Part shown: piece by piece, positions 36,575 to 45,848 of the stretch | Position numbering within the stretch: position 1 is the stretch's first letter | How the letters are laid out: the number at the start of each line of letters is the position of its first letter | From: Bin5 sp965116395 | Lineage (GTDB): Bacteria; Chloroflexota; Anaerolineae; Caldilineales; Caldilineaceae | DNA length: 64,000 bases | Assembly: GCA_965116395.1 (NCBI GenBank) | Contig: OZ220684.1 | Span: 4,650,001 to 4,714,000 of the forward strand | Direction of reading: 5' to 3' | Translations under genes and position numbers: made by a program | Notes under the pieces: model-generated | Database searches by the model: none | The model's input: the letters and a program-made list of their open reading frames with translations, nothing else | Told to the model about the DNA's origin: nothing

Positions 36575-36637
36575 ATAACCTCACTTGTATTGTATGTTTC
36601 TGTTATTGGGAGCTGTTGTTTCGGCCGGCAAAGAGAC

Positions 36638-38185
36638 TCAAGCGCCGACCATGAATGGCATTGTCACGACGTCATCAGGCACAACCGGCGCAAATCCCAT
36701 ACGGTCCAGGACATCTGTTTGAAGATCGATTCCGGGTGCAACTTCCCGCAAGCACAAGCCTGCCGGAGTCAATTCAAAGACGGCCCTCTCCGTTACACAG
36801 AGCACCTTCTGTCCGTTTGCCATCGCTTGACTTCCGCTGAAAGTGATCTGATCGACCTCTTCCACTAACTTTCTAACCTGACCATAGCGACTGATCGAGA
36901 TGCTCGTGTCACTGATTTCATAGACCGCGCCCTTGGCTTCGAAAGTGCCGCAGAAAACAACCTTTCTCGCATTTTGAGCGATGTCCATGAAACCGCCCGG
37001 CCCAACTGTTGTCCCACCCAATCTCGAGACATTGACATTGCCTGAACAGTTCATCTCACCGAATCCTAGAAAAGCAATGTCCAAGCCGCCGCCGCTGTAC
37101 AGGTCAAACTGTGAAGGGGAATCGATCATGCAGCTGGGGTTGCGGGCAAAGCCAAACAGCACGCCGTCGAGAAGCTCCCCGCCATACGTCCCATGCTCAA
37201 TCGTCTGATAGTAGCGTTCGGTCTCTCCGCGCACCGCAACCAGCTTGGCAACCCCGTCAGGAATGCCGAATCCGAAATTTATCACCGCGTTTTCGTAGAG
37301 CTCCTGGGCGGCCCTGTGCGCGATAACGGCCCGGGGACCAGAAGTCACTCCGTTCTGCATCCGATCAGCTTCACCCTCTGCCAATGCCCTCTTCTCCTGC
37401 CGCTGGCCAGAGATAGCTGGATCATAGAAGAAGGCGTGGCACTGCGGCTGGTCGGGAACGACAACCACTGCGTCTACCAGTGCACCCGGGATTCGCACCT
37501 GCCGCGCCGGAAACTGCCCCTTTTCCACCAGGCCCCGCACCTGGACGATCACCTTTCCGCCGCTGTTATGCGCAGCCAGTGCCAGGGCAAACGCTTCCAG
37601 GTTGGCCGGCTCTTCCTCCATGCTAATGTTTCCGTCCGGGTCTGCATAGCTGCCGCGCAGCAGCGCTACATCCACCGGAAACGGCTTGTATCGCAGCAGC
37701 GTCCGGCCATCGATCTCGATCAACTCCACCAGAGAATCCTGCGCCGAACGATTCATCCTACCGCCGTCCTGGCGGGGGTCGACGAAAGTACCCAGACCGA
37801 CATGCGTGATCAGCCCGGGCCTGCCAGCGCCAATCTCCCGCAACAGTTGCGTGGTGACGCCCGAAGGCAGAACATAGGCCTCAATCTTCTCCTCTCGAGC
37901 CAGGTCCTGCATACGCGGAGACCAGATCCAGTGGCCGCCGATCACCTTGCTAACCAACCCCTCGTAGGCAAGCCGATTGAGACCGCGCCGGTCGCGGTCG
38001 CCAAGCCCCAGTGCGTGTATGACGCGAAGACCTACCGGCGTTCCCGTTGCCAGAAAACGCTCCTCAATTGCTGCAAGCAGCGCTTCAGGCTCCACCAGTC
38101 CGCCGCCGCCGCCTAAAATGCCCACGGCCGCGCCGTCAGGCACCATCGCCGCGGCCTTCCGGCTGTCAACAACCTTGTCTCTCAC
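36638..38185 (-). CDS. Family I CoA-transferase (fused subunits)
   Basis: This 515-residue protein has both halves of a family I CoA-transferase in one chain, as in propionate CoA-transferase and acetate CoA-transferase YdiF. The N-half starts with a glycine-rich loop (GILGGGGGLVEPEAL). The catalytic glutamate is expected in TIEHGTYGG in the second half, and SGGGLDIAFLGFGEMNCSGNVN follows. It would move CoA between short-chain acyl-CoAs and carboxylates. The start is GTG at 38185, seven bases after the panE-like stop, which places it in the same operon. The exact acids cannot be told. Confidence 0.87.
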   Translation of the reverse strand: MRDKVVDSRKAAAMVPDGAAVGILGGGGGLVEPEALLAAIEERFLATGTPVGLRVIHALGLGDRDRRGLNRLAYEGLVSKVIGGHWIWSPRMQDLAREEKIEAYVLPSGVTTQLLREIGAGRPGLITHVGLGTFVDPRQDGGRMNRSAQDSLVELIEIDGRTLLRYKPFPVDVALLRGSYADPDGNISMEEEPANLEAFALALAAHNSGGKVIVQVRGLVEKGQFPARQVRIPGALVDAVVVVPDQPQCHAFFYDPAISGQRQEKRALAEGEADRMQNGVTSGPRAVIAHRAAQELYENAVINFGFGIPDGVAKLVAVRGETERYYQTIEHGTYGGELLDGVLFGFARNPSCMIDSPSQFDLYSGGGLDIAFLGFGEMNCSGNVNVSRLGGTTVGPGGFMDIAQNARKVVFCGTFEAKGAVYEISDTSISISRYGQVRKLVEEVDQITFSGSQAMANGQKVLCVTERAVFELTPAGLCLREVAPGIDLQTDVLDRMGFAPVVPDDVVTMPFMVGA

Positions 38186-38191
38186 AGTGGG

Positions 38192-39133
38192 TTAATCCAG
38201 GTAGTGGCTTTCCAGCGCCTTCACTGCGGCAACCAGAGTCTTGTTGACAGGAGTGGGAATCCCGTGCAACTGTCCCAACAGCACCACCGCCCCGCTGATC
38301 ACATCGACCTCGCAGGGCCGGCGGTTCAGAATATCGACACATAGGCTGGATTTGTTGTCGCCCGTTCCTGTCGGGCCGGCAATCTGATCGATTACTTCGC
38401 GGGTCTCGGCCAGGTCCAGATCAATACCTTCGGCTCTTGCCACCTCGACCGCCTCGTCCAGTGCCTCATACGCCGTTTCTTTCAGTTCAGGGACCGCGAA
38501 CACCTGCTTGATAGTCATGTTCGCAATCGCTGACGTGGGGCTTATCGCGATGTTGGCCAGCAGCTTCTTCCAAATGGCCTGGCGAATGTCCGGTGAGGCC
38601 GATGTCTGCAATCCTGCCCTGTCCAGCGCCGCCGCGATGCGCTCCGCCCTCTCGCTCAGACCACCGCCCATCTCACCAATATGCGTGGGCAAGTCACCAA
38701 AGTTCCGCACCGCCCCCGGCCCTTCCACCGCTGCGCCCTGGGCCGTCACACCGCCCAAGACGCGCTCCATGCCAACGACTTCGCCGATGTTCTCTTCATT
38801 GCCGAGCCCATTCTGAAAGCTGATGGCAACGCTGTCATCGCGCAGCAAATGAAGTACGCGCTTCACGGCCTTCTTGGTGTAGGGAGCCTTGCATTGGACA
38901 AAAAGAACGTCGACCTCTGCCAGCCCGCTGGGATCGGTTGTCGCGCCAATGGGGATGTGTCTGTCACCCCCATGGCCGACAATGCGCAGTCCGTCACGGG
39001 TGATCCGGTCCACGTGCTCCTGCCACACGTCGACCAGCGTTACGTCAAGCCCGCCTTCAGCCGCCAGTCCCCCAAACAGGCATCCCATCGCGCCCGCGCC
39101 GACCACCGCGATCTTCGGTTTCCAGTCCCCCAT
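38192..39133 (-). CDS. Ketopantoate reductase-like enzyme
   Basis: This 313-residue protein belongs to the PanE/ApbA family, NADPH-dependent reductases of 2-dehydropantoate. The nucleotide loop is GAGAMGCLFGG near residue 12. The second conserved block QCKAPYTKKAV and the later QNGLGNEE lie in the expected places. The C-domain contains KKLLANIAISPTSAI. The start at 39133 has an AGGAGA Shine-Dalgarno; the frame extends further upstream without one. It is first in a three-gene operon with a CoA-transferase and a dehydratase, so a role with another 2-oxo acid is possible. Confidence 0.85.
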   Translation of the reverse strand: MGDWKPKIAVVGAGAMGCLFGGLAAEGGLDVTLVDVWQEHVDRITRDGLRIVGHGGDRHIPIGATTDPSGLAEVDVLFVQCKAPYTKKAVKRVLHLLRDDSVAISFQNGLGNEENIGEVVGMERVLGGVTAQGAAVEGPGAVRNFGDLPTHIGEMGGGLSERAERIAAALDRAGLQTSASPDIRQAIWKKLLANIAISPTSAIANMTIKQVFAVPELKETAYEALDEAVEVARAEGIDLDLAETREVIDQIAGPTGTGDNKSSLCVDILNRRPCEVDVISGAVVLLGQLHGIPTPVNKTLVAAVKALESHYLD

Positions 39134-39231
39134 GTATGTCTCCTTTTGACTGAGGAAGGGGGAAAAAAGTTCGACTGCAAATAGTATAGCGATTCCCAAC
39201 CGGCAGGCAAACCGTGATCGCTGAAATCTCC

Positions 39232-39261
39232 TTGACGACCTTCAGCTGTTACGTCTACAAT
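39232..39261 (+). promoter_or_regulatory. Candidate promoter of sixA
   Basis: TTGACG (39232-39237) and TACAAT (39256-39261) are separated by 18 bases, giving a leader of about 55 bases before the ATG at 39324. Confidence 0.6.
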
Positions 39262-39323
39262 AAGCATTCCCCTGCAACGGCACCTGCTTGTGCCTTTGCC
39301 CTTGGTATGGGGACCTCAACGCC

Positions 39324-39848
39324 ATGAACACTCGATACCTGACGATTCTACGTCACGCCAAAGCAAAGCCGACCAGCGCCTCCGACGGCGATATCGACCG
39401 CCCGCTTGCGAAAAGCGGGTTTAAACAGTTGCAGCGCATTTGCCGACCCCTGGCATCGGTGAAAGTAGCGCCGGACTGGATTGTCTCATCGCCCGCGTTG
39501 CGTACGCGCCAGACTGCTGAAAAGGTCGCCGAACTGGTCGGCTATTCTCGCAACTTCGGCTGGAATGACCGCATCTACGCGGCCGCGCCCTACACCCTTC
39601 TGAATATTCTGCAGGAAACCCACGACACCGCCTATCATGTCCTCCTGATCGGCCATAATCCGGGCGTTGCCCAACTGGTCTCCGGCTTGTGCGCCGGCAC
39701 CGACGGACGGATGAATGTGCGCTTTCCGACCGCAGGGTTGGCCCACTTTGAAGTGGACATCGCGCGCTGGCGTCAGTTGCATTGGGGTAGCTGCGAGCTG
39801 CGTTTCCTACTCGCGCCTCGCTTCCTCAAGGGGCTGAAAGGCTCCTGA
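39324..39848 (+). CDS. sixA: SixA-type phosphohistidine phosphatase
   Basis: This 174-residue protein is a short histidine phosphatase. The catalytic RHAKAKP (residues 10-16) replaces the usual RHG, as in SixA, and the second histidine is in IGHNPGVAQLV. SixA removes phosphate from histidine residues of phosphorelay or PTS proteins. The ATG at 39324 fits the family N-terminus (YLTILRHAKA) and the promoter upstream. It is monocistronic, with the minus-strand flavoprotein gene converging on it. Confidence 0.9.
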   Translation: MNTRYLTILRHAKAKPTSASDGDIDRPLAKSGFKQLQRICRPLASVKVAPDWIVSSPALRTRQTAEKVAELVGYSRNFGWNDRIYAAAPYTLLNILQETHDTAYHVLLIGHNPGVAQLVSGLCAGTDGRMNVRFPTAGLAHFEVDIARWRQLHWGSCELRFLLAPRFLKGLKGS

Positions 39849-39883
39849 TCGAACGCCGCTGGTTAGCCTCTCCAGAAATTCAG

Positions 39884-41245
39884 TTACCCGAAAATATATC
39901 GATCCAAGTAACCGTTGCGAAACTTTCCTTCGGGATCGAACGATTGCAACAGACTTCTGAACTGGTCTATCATTGGATAGGCGGCCTGCACCTGGGCCGG
40001 CGCAAGCGTGAACAGCTTGCCCCAGTGGGGACGGACTTCGAAGGGTAACAGAGCCTCTTCTACCACCGGCATGACGTCATGCACGCCCTTCCAATTCATA
40101 TTCCAGGAAAAGTGAATGCCGATAGTCGGCGTGCCATAGCTCTGGCTTAGCCACAGCCGGTCGGCGGCAACAGAGCGGACTTCTGAGATCAATAGCAGTG
40201 ATTCGAACCGGTCCCGCAAACCCTCCACCGCCTGTAACGCCGGAACCGCATGGGCGCGCGGCACAAAATACTCCGACTCCAGTTCCAGGACGCTGGCAGG
40301 TGCGCTGTCTATGCGAAAGTGGGGCAGCCTCTCATGCCAGGGGCCGGGAATGCCCAGCTGCGGCGTAAGTCCGTCCGTTGGTAGATTGGCAACGTGATTT
40401 ATTTCTGTCCGACACGCGGTCGCACCGAATAGTTCCTTCCCACCCGGAACTGTCTGTGAGGTCGCTTCGCTTGCTTTCGAAGCCGCCCCTGAAGCGGACC
40501 TCTCGTCCACGCCATCTGAGCGGTGCTTGAGCCAAACCTGGTTGATTTTCCCATCCTGCCAGTCGGGAAACAGACTCACGCTGTAAGCTCTCGACATCAC
40601 ATCATCGAAATGTTCGTACAAGGCCGTCGCTGGCATGTCTTCGTAAACGAACTGCTGCATCGTGTATGCCGGTTGCGTCGCCAGCGTAATTCTCGTCACG
40701 ACGCCCAGCCCGCCCAGAGCGACAACTGCGCCCTCGAAGGTCTCTCCATCCTCCTCAAGTGAAAGTGTGCGCAGCTCCCCGTCTGCCGTCACAAGCTCCA
40801 ACCCGATCACCGCCGTCGCAAGATTGCCGTTCTCGTCGCCTGAACCGTGCGTTCCGGTCGCACACGCGCCTGCCACTGTTACGTGCGGGAGCGAGGCCAT
40901 ATTGTGTAGCGCCGCCCCTTCTTCGTGCATCCGTTGACACAATTCGCCGTAGGTGATCCCGGCATTGCAGGTTACAGTACCGCGCCCGGAATCGAACGCC
41001 GTCGGCACGTTCAGATTTTCCAAAGAGATGTATGCCCACGAGGAATTCTCTGCCTGTCCCTGGGTCGACGTTGCGTCTTCGACCTGCGCATCGATCGATG
41101 CCACGTCGTTGAATGAGTGACGCGCGCCCAGAACGCTCACCTTACGGCTGGCGCGGACAATCTCCTGCACTTCCTCGATGGTCTCGGGCGCGTGAATCTG
41201 TGCAGACGAGAACTGCACGTTTTCCGACCAGTTGCTTAGCGGCAT
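39884..41245 (-). CDS. Alditol-oxidase-like FAD enzyme (copy 1)
   Basis: This 453-residue protein belongs to the VAO family of FAD oxidases, nearest to alditol/xylitol oxidase and sugar-lactone oxidases. The FAD domain holds VLGARHSFNDVA near residue 39, whose histidine is the usual covalent FAD site. The second FAD loop is VAGACATGTHGSG near residue 126. The C-terminal cap ends in RPHWGKLFTL and FRNGYLDRYIFG, typical of the group. It would oxidise a polyol or lactone with O2. A close paralogue of equal length follows immediately upstream on the same strand. Confidence 0.9.
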   Translation of the reverse strand: MPLSNWSENVQFSSAQIHAPETIEEVQEIVRASRKVSVLGARHSFNDVASIDAQVEDATSTQGQAENSSWAYISLENLNVPTAFDSGRGTVTCNAGITYGELCQRMHEEGAALHNMASLPHVTVAGACATGTHGSGDENGNLATAVIGLELVTADGELRTLSLEEDGETFEGAVVALGGLGVVTRITLATQPAYTMQQFVYEDMPATALYEHFDDVMSRAYSVSLFPDWQDGKINQVWLKHRSDGVDERSASGAASKASEATSQTVPGGKELFGATACRTEINHVANLPTDGLTPQLGIPGPWHERLPHFRIDSAPASVLELESEYFVPRAHAVPALQAVEGLRDRFESLLLISEVRSVAADRLWLSQSYGTPTIGIHFSWNMNWKGVHDVMPVVEEALLPFEVRPHWGKLFTLAPAQVQAAYPMIDQFRSLLQSFDPEGKFRNGYLDRYIFG

Positions 41246-41476
41246 CAGCAGTCGCTCCCCCTTCCTTCGTCTCGTGTACTTACCTGCATCTTGACCACTT
41301 CATTAACACTGGCCAGGGATCTGCGGCTGCAATTGCCAGGCCTGTTTTGGAATCTGTCTGCAGATAATTGCCAGCCTATCTGCTGCGAACAGCGATTCGT
41401 CGGCGCACCGCAATTCTGCAGGGGGTTGAAGGGTTCCTGACAAAGCGGCACAAATTCCCAGCTCGCCCCAGGTCGA

Positions 41477-42838
41477 CTACCCAAAAATGTAGCGGTCCAG
41501 GTACCCATTGCGAAACTTTCCATCAGGATCATACGATTGCAGCAGGTCCCTGAACGCCCCCATTTTCGGATATGCCACCTGCACCTGCGCCGGCGGGATA
41601 GTGAATAGCTTTCCCCAGTGGGGACGGACTTCGTAGGGTGACAGAGCCTCTTCTACCCTTGGCAGTATCTCCTGCAAAACTGGCCAGTTCTTCCTCCACG
41701 AGAAGTGAATGCCGATCGTAGGCGTGCCATAGCTCTGGCTCAGCCACAGCCTGTCGGCCGCGACAGAGCGTATTTCTGAGATCCAGAGTCTCGATTTAAA
41801 CAGATCCCGAAGGCCCTCCACCGCCTTCAACGCCGGAACTGCATGCGCGCGCGGCACGAAGTACTCAGTCTGCAACTCATCGCCGCTGGCCGGCGTGCTG
41901 TCTACGCTGAAGTGAGGAAGCCTGTCCTGCCAGGGACCGGGAACGCCCATCTGCGGTGTAAGTCCCTCAGGGGATAGATTGGTAACCGGATGCAGGTCTG
42001 TTAGCGCTGCCTTCGCACCATAAAATTCCTTTCGGCCCAAAGTAGTATCTCTTGCAGGTGTTTTTTCAGGCGAAGGTGTCTCTGAAGCCGCCGTCTCTCC
42101 CCACAGGCCGGTTCGATGCTTGAGCCATACCTGATTGCAAGTACCATCCTGCCAGTCGGGAAACAGACTGACACTATAGGCGCTGGACATAACGTCATCG
42201 AAATGTTCATGGAGATCAGAAGACGCCATATCTTCGTAGACATACTGCTGCATCGCGAAAGCCGGTTCCGTGGCCAAGGTGACCCTCGTCACCACCCCCA
42301 GCCCGCCTAACGCCACGACCGCGCCTTCAAACGTCTCGCGATTCTCTTCAAGCGTAATCGAACGCAATTCGCCGTCCGCAGTCACCAGCTCCAACCCGAC
42401 TACGGCAGTCGAAAGGTTGCCGTTGCCGTCGCCCGAACCGTGTGTTCCGGTCGCGCAAGCGCCTGCCACCGTTATGTGCGGAAGCGAGGCCGTATTATGT
42501 AGGGCAACGCCATTTCGATGCATTCGCTCGCACAGTTCGCCGTATGTAGTTCCCCCGCTGCAGGTCACGGTCCCCCGCTCGGAACTGTATTCCACCGGCG
42601 CGTTCAACTGCTCCAATGAGATGTATGCCCACGAAGAATCCTCCGCCAGACCCTTTGCTTCAGATTCGTTTTCGACCTGCGCGTCAATCGCGGCTACGTC
42701 GTTGAATGAGTGGCGTGCGCCCAGTACTCTGACTTTGCGGCTGGCGCTGACAATCTCCTGCAGCTCCTCGATGGTCTTTGGCGCGTGAACCGGGGCAGAC
42801 GAGAATTGCACGTTTTCCGACCAGTTGCGTAGCGGCAT
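41477..42838 (-). CDS. Alditol-oxidase-like FAD enzyme (copy 2)
   Basis: This 453-residue protein is the tandem paralogue of the one at 39884-41245. The two share start (MPL-NWSENVQFSSA), FAD histidine motif VLGARHSFNDVA, the second loop VAGACATGTHGSG and the C-terminus. Differences cluster in a central stretch (around residues 255-300). By eye the pair is well over half identical. The 231-bp gap between them shows no terminator. Duplication with partial divergence suggests a related but altered polyol or lactone substrate, which is an inference. Confidence 0.9.
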   Translation of the reverse strand: MPLRNWSENVQFSSAPVHAPKTIEELQEIVSASRKVRVLGARHSFNDVAAIDAQVENESEAKGLAEDSSWAYISLEQLNAPVEYSSERGTVTCSGGTTYGELCERMHRNGVALHNTASLPHITVAGACATGTHGSGDGNGNLSTAVVGLELVTADGELRSITLEENRETFEGAVVALGGLGVVTRVTLATEPAFAMQQYVYEDMASSDLHEHFDDVMSSAYSVSLFPDWQDGTCNQVWLKHRTGLWGETAASETPSPEKTPARDTTLGRKEFYGAKAALTDLHPVTNLSPEGLTPQMGVPGPWQDRLPHFSVDSTPASGDELQTEYFVPRAHAVPALKAVEGLRDLFKSRLWISEIRSVAADRLWLSQSYGTPTIGIHFSWRKNWPVLQEILPRVEEALSPYEVRPHWGKLFTIPPAQVQVAYPKMGAFRDLLQSYDPDGKFRNGYLDRYIFG

Positions 42839-42896
42839 CAGCAGTTGCCCTCCCTTCCTATGTAAACTGAATTCGTTTGCTTCCCACCTATGTCCC

Positions 42897-43931
42897 TCAC
42901 TCTATCTCAGGAGTCCCAGTCGTAATGGCCTCCGCCACTTCAGTGACTCGCGGCAGTAATTCTAGCACTTCCCGGCTGCGAGCCCTGAGATCGGCGACCG
43001 AAGTGATTCCAAGATCGCCCAGCATCGAACGGTAGCCTTGGTGGTACCGATCTCCTCGGTCATCGAAGCCGTTGAAATGGAAAATCCAGCAGCAGCGGCA
43101 ATATGTGGCAACCATCCAGTAGACGGCCTCCCTGTGGCGCCCCTGCTCAATCAGGGCTCGGCTGCCGTCAATCGCGACTGGCCGCGCGGCGTCGCTGATA
43201 TCTGCCGCATACGGGAACTCGCCCTTGGGCATGCATTTGGCCCGGTCAAACGCGGCCGCGACCGCATCCAAATGCTCCTCCGTCTGGCGCCGGGTCCAGT
43301 CGCAGCATCCGAGTAGCGTCAGCAACGCTTCGTAAAACGCTGGCATTCCCTGTTCAACCAGTAGTTTCCGAACCTCGACATATCTCCGTCTGACCGTCGG
43401 CGCTCGAAGTCCTGCCAACAGCAGAATGAGTGTAGTCAGGCTTGTTCCAAACAACCACGCGGTAACCAGGTCGTGCAGTGGCGCCTTTCTTTCCACTGAC
43501 TTTAGCATCCCCGCCGCCTTGCTGGTCGCCCTCCGGTACCGCTCTCGCACCCACCTCCGGCAAGCGTACCTGCTTGCTACTTCATCCTGCAGCCGGCTGA
43601 GATAACCGGTGGGATCGACAACAACGTGCATAGATCGAATCCCACCGGCCAGATGGGGATGCCCAAGAACTGCTTCTGGCGACTGTAGCGCCGCCCATTC
43701 TTCAAATGACACTTCGAGCAGGACGCCTTGGTAGCTGAACTTCCCAAGTTTCTGTTCCGGGGGACCTTCCATCACAACCGTGACATCCACGTCCGAAGAT
43801 TCTGGCAAGTGGGCGTCGTCCGCTAAAGTGGTCACCGAACCAACGAGGTAAACACCTTGCAAGTTTGGCAACTTGCTTACTTCTTGATGCACCCACGCTT
43901 CTGCCACTTTCTTGGCCTGCTTCACCAACAT
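42897..43931 (-). CDS. Nucleotidyltransferase-domain protein
   Basis: This 344-residue protein has a Pol-beta-type nucleotidyltransferase motif near its N-terminus: YLVGSVTTL followed by SSDVDVTVV, whose aspartates bind metal. The next strand carries the third acidic residue in LLEVSFEEW. The remainder is mostly helical and includes a Cys-rich stretch YCRCCWIF. It resembles small nucleotide transferases that modify antibiotics or tRNA-like targets, but the target is unknown. It lies 58 bp upstream of the flavoprotein pair on the same strand, so they may be cotranscribed. A 6-bp palindromic hairpin precedes it. Confidence 0.65.
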   Translation of the reverse strand: MLVKQAKKVAEAWVHQEVSKLPNLQGVYLVGSVTTLADDAHLPESSDVDVTVVMEGPPEQKLGKFSYQGVLLEVSFEEWAALQSPEAVLGHPHLAGGIRSMHVVVDPTGYLSRLQDEVASRYACRRWVRERYRRATSKAAGMLKSVERKAPLHDLVTAWLFGTSLTTLILLLAGLRAPTVRRRYVEVRKLLVEQGMPAFYEALLTLLGCCDWTRRQTEEHLDAVAAAFDRAKCMPKGEFPYAADISDAARPVAIDGSRALIEQGRHREAVYWMVATYCRCCWIFHFNGFDDRGDRYHQGYRSMLGDLGITSVADLRARSREVLELLPRVTEVAEAITTGTPEIE

Positions 43932-44320
43932 AGGTAACGTCTTTCACTGGTATTCCAGTGCCCCGTCGGCAATGGCAAGGTTAATGAACTTCCCTCTTTA
44001 TCCTTCCAAACTCAAGGCTCGCAGGGAGTAATTTGTGCAGACAAATGGCTAATTTCTGGCCCGCCGGAGATGTCAATTCAGCATGTTCAATTTACCACAG
44101 CTAACCGATTCAAAAAAGCCTCTCCAGTTTCCTGAAGGATGTGAACGGCGCGAGACTTGCCTTGCAAATTGGACATGAAAGGAACGGCAGTTAAGATGAA
44201 ATTGCTTCACAGAGTTCCGCCGCCAACGGGGGAGTTATGGCCCCACTTTAATCGGGACTCTGCCTTCTGCCCAGACGTTGCTGGTTTTCCTGAACTTCGA
44301 GTTGAATTTCGAGACGACAC
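43932..44320. other. Divergent intergenic region with a small palindrome
   Basis: 389 bp between the nucleotidyltransferase (minus) and SDR (plus) genes. CACTGG-TATT-CCAGTG at 43955-43970 is a perfect 6-bp inverted repeat just before the nucleotidyltransferase start. Promoters for both genes should be here, but none is convincing to me. Confidence 0.4.
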
Positions 44321-45253
44321 ATGAACGCAAAATGGAGCGCCGCCGACATCCCCGACCAGTCCGGCCGCGTCGTGATTGTTACCGGGGCCAACAGCGGCTT
44401 GGGCTTCCATACCTCCCTGATGTTGGCCGCAAAAGGTGCACGCGTACTAATGGCCTGCCGTTCACTGCAACGGGGCAACCAGGCCAAGGAAGAAATCCTC
44501 AAGGCCCTGCCGCACGCGCAGTTGGAAGTCATCGAGCTCGACCTGGCCGACTTGGAGTCTCTCCGCCCCGCCGCAGAAATGCTCCGCAGCAGCTTGGATC
44601 GGCTGGACCTGCTGATCAACAACGCCGGCGTCATGGCAATCCCGCGCCAGGTGACCGCACAGAACTTTGAGCGCCAGTTCGGTGTCAACCACCTTGGCCA
44701 CTTTGCGTTGACAGGCGCATTGCTTCCTCTCCTGCTGAATACGACCGGCAGCCGGATTGTCAATGTCAGCAGCCTGGCCCATCGCAGCGGCCGCATCGAT
44801 TTCAGTGACCTGCACGGCACACGCAAGTACAGCCGATTCGGCGCCTATTCTCAGAGCAAACTCGCCAATCTGCTCTTCACAGTTGAGCTGCATCGCCGTC
44901 TGCAGCGCAAAGGCGCCGGCGCCATCAGTGTCGCGGCCCACCCTGGCTGGGCTGCAACACGTTTGCAGTACGCAGCGCCGAGCGAGACAGGATCAACCAT
45001 TGAGTTGTATGTAATGCGCACCCTGAACAGCCTTCTGGCCCAGAGCGCCGAGCAGGGGGCCTTGCCGCAACTATACGCCGCCACCGCGCCGGACGTCAGA
45101 GGAGGCGACTATATCGGCCCAGATGGCTGGATGGAAATGCGCGGGCATCCCCGCAAGGTGACGGCTAAAGAGAAGGCTCTCGATGAAAACACCGCGCGCG
45201 AATTGTGGCAGGTATCGGTCGCGCATACGGGCCAGATGTATACTGACTTGTAA
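44321..45253 (+). CDS. Short-chain dehydrogenase/reductase
   Basis: This 310-residue SDR resembles retinol-dehydrogenase / protochlorophyllide-reductase-like members. The cofactor loop is VTGANSGLGFHTS (residues 20-32), the structural motif NNAGVMAIP lies near 105 and the catalytic Tyr-x3-Lys is in YSQSKLAN near 178. Arg/Lys near the second strand (MACRS) points to NADP. The substrate is unknown. The gene may be cotranscribed with the next three genes, whose gaps are 87, 10 and 12 bp. Confidence 0.87.
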   Translation: MNAKWSAADIPDQSGRVVIVTGANSGLGFHTSLMLAAKGARVLMACRSLQRGNQAKEEILKALPHAQLEVIELDLADLESLRPAAEMLRSSLDRLDLLINNAGVMAIPRQVTAQNFERQFGVNHLGHFALTGALLPLLLNTTGSRIVNVSSLAHRSGRIDFSDLHGTRKYSRFGAYSQSKLANLLFTVELHRRLQRKGAGAISVAAHPGWAATRLQYAAPSETGSTIELYVMRTLNSLLAQSAEQGALPQLYAATAPDVRGGDYIGPDGWMEMRGHPRKVTAKEKALDENTARELWQVSVAHTGQMYTDL

Positions 45254-45340
45254 ACAGGAATCCACGCCCCGACTCTATTGACTCTGCTTGAGCAATCGAC
45301 CTCACTCTCCAAATCAACTTTGACCCGCGAGGATACAGAC

Positions 45341-45838
45341 ATGACAACAACGGTTTCGCCAACCATGCAGCTGTTCGTCGAACAGCATCCCCAGTGCATG
45401 AAGGTTATGCGTCAGCTGAGCAACATGGACTGGTACGCCGCTGGTGGCTGGTCATCCTTTATTGGCCCATATCATGCCGGCATCTACATGCAGGTCGCCA
45501 AGGGGAACTGGTTCAACCACGGGCTGGACGGCATTCACTTCGAGTTTGGGCTCACTCAGGAAACTCTTGACACCAGGACATTATCGATCGATCTGCACGT
45601 CGGACATAAGAATCTGTTTGACCGCGTCCAGTTCAATGCCATCACCGTTGACCGGATTGAGGAGGTCGTAAATGGATGGGGCATGGAGGATGTTCGCTTC
45701 TCTCGCACAAACCTGTCAGAGCGGCTGAGTCTTCCGGTTCGCTTCACCAAGTCGGGCTTCGGCAAGCAGGTGGCCGCTGCCCTGACGCAGATGAGCGACC
45801 TCGCTCCCATCATTGACGACGGTCTTTCCCGGATCTAG
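45341..45838 (+). CDS. Conserved-looking hypothetical protein
   Basis: I do not recognise this 165-residue soluble protein. It contains a Trp/Tyr/Gly-rich stretch (MDWYAAGGWSSFIGPYHAGIYMQVAKG, given by its ends: MDWYA and QVAKG) and a later segment DLHVGHKNLFDRVQF. The balanced composition and a GAGGAT Shine-Dalgarno before the ATG at 45341 support a real gene; the frame extends 63 bases upstream without one. It lies 87 bp after the SDR and 10 bp before the HIT gene, so it is probably in an operon with them. Confidence 0.6.
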   Translation: MTTTVSPTMQLFVEQHPQCMKVMRQLSNMDWYAAGGWSSFIGPYHAGIYMQVAKGNWFNHGLDGIHFEFGLTQETLDTRTLSIDLHVGHKNLFDRVQFNAITVDRIEEVVNGWGMEDVRFSRTNLSERLSLPVRFTKSGFGKQVAAALTQMSDLAPIIDDGLSRI

Positions 45839-45848
45839 ACTTCCTGAC

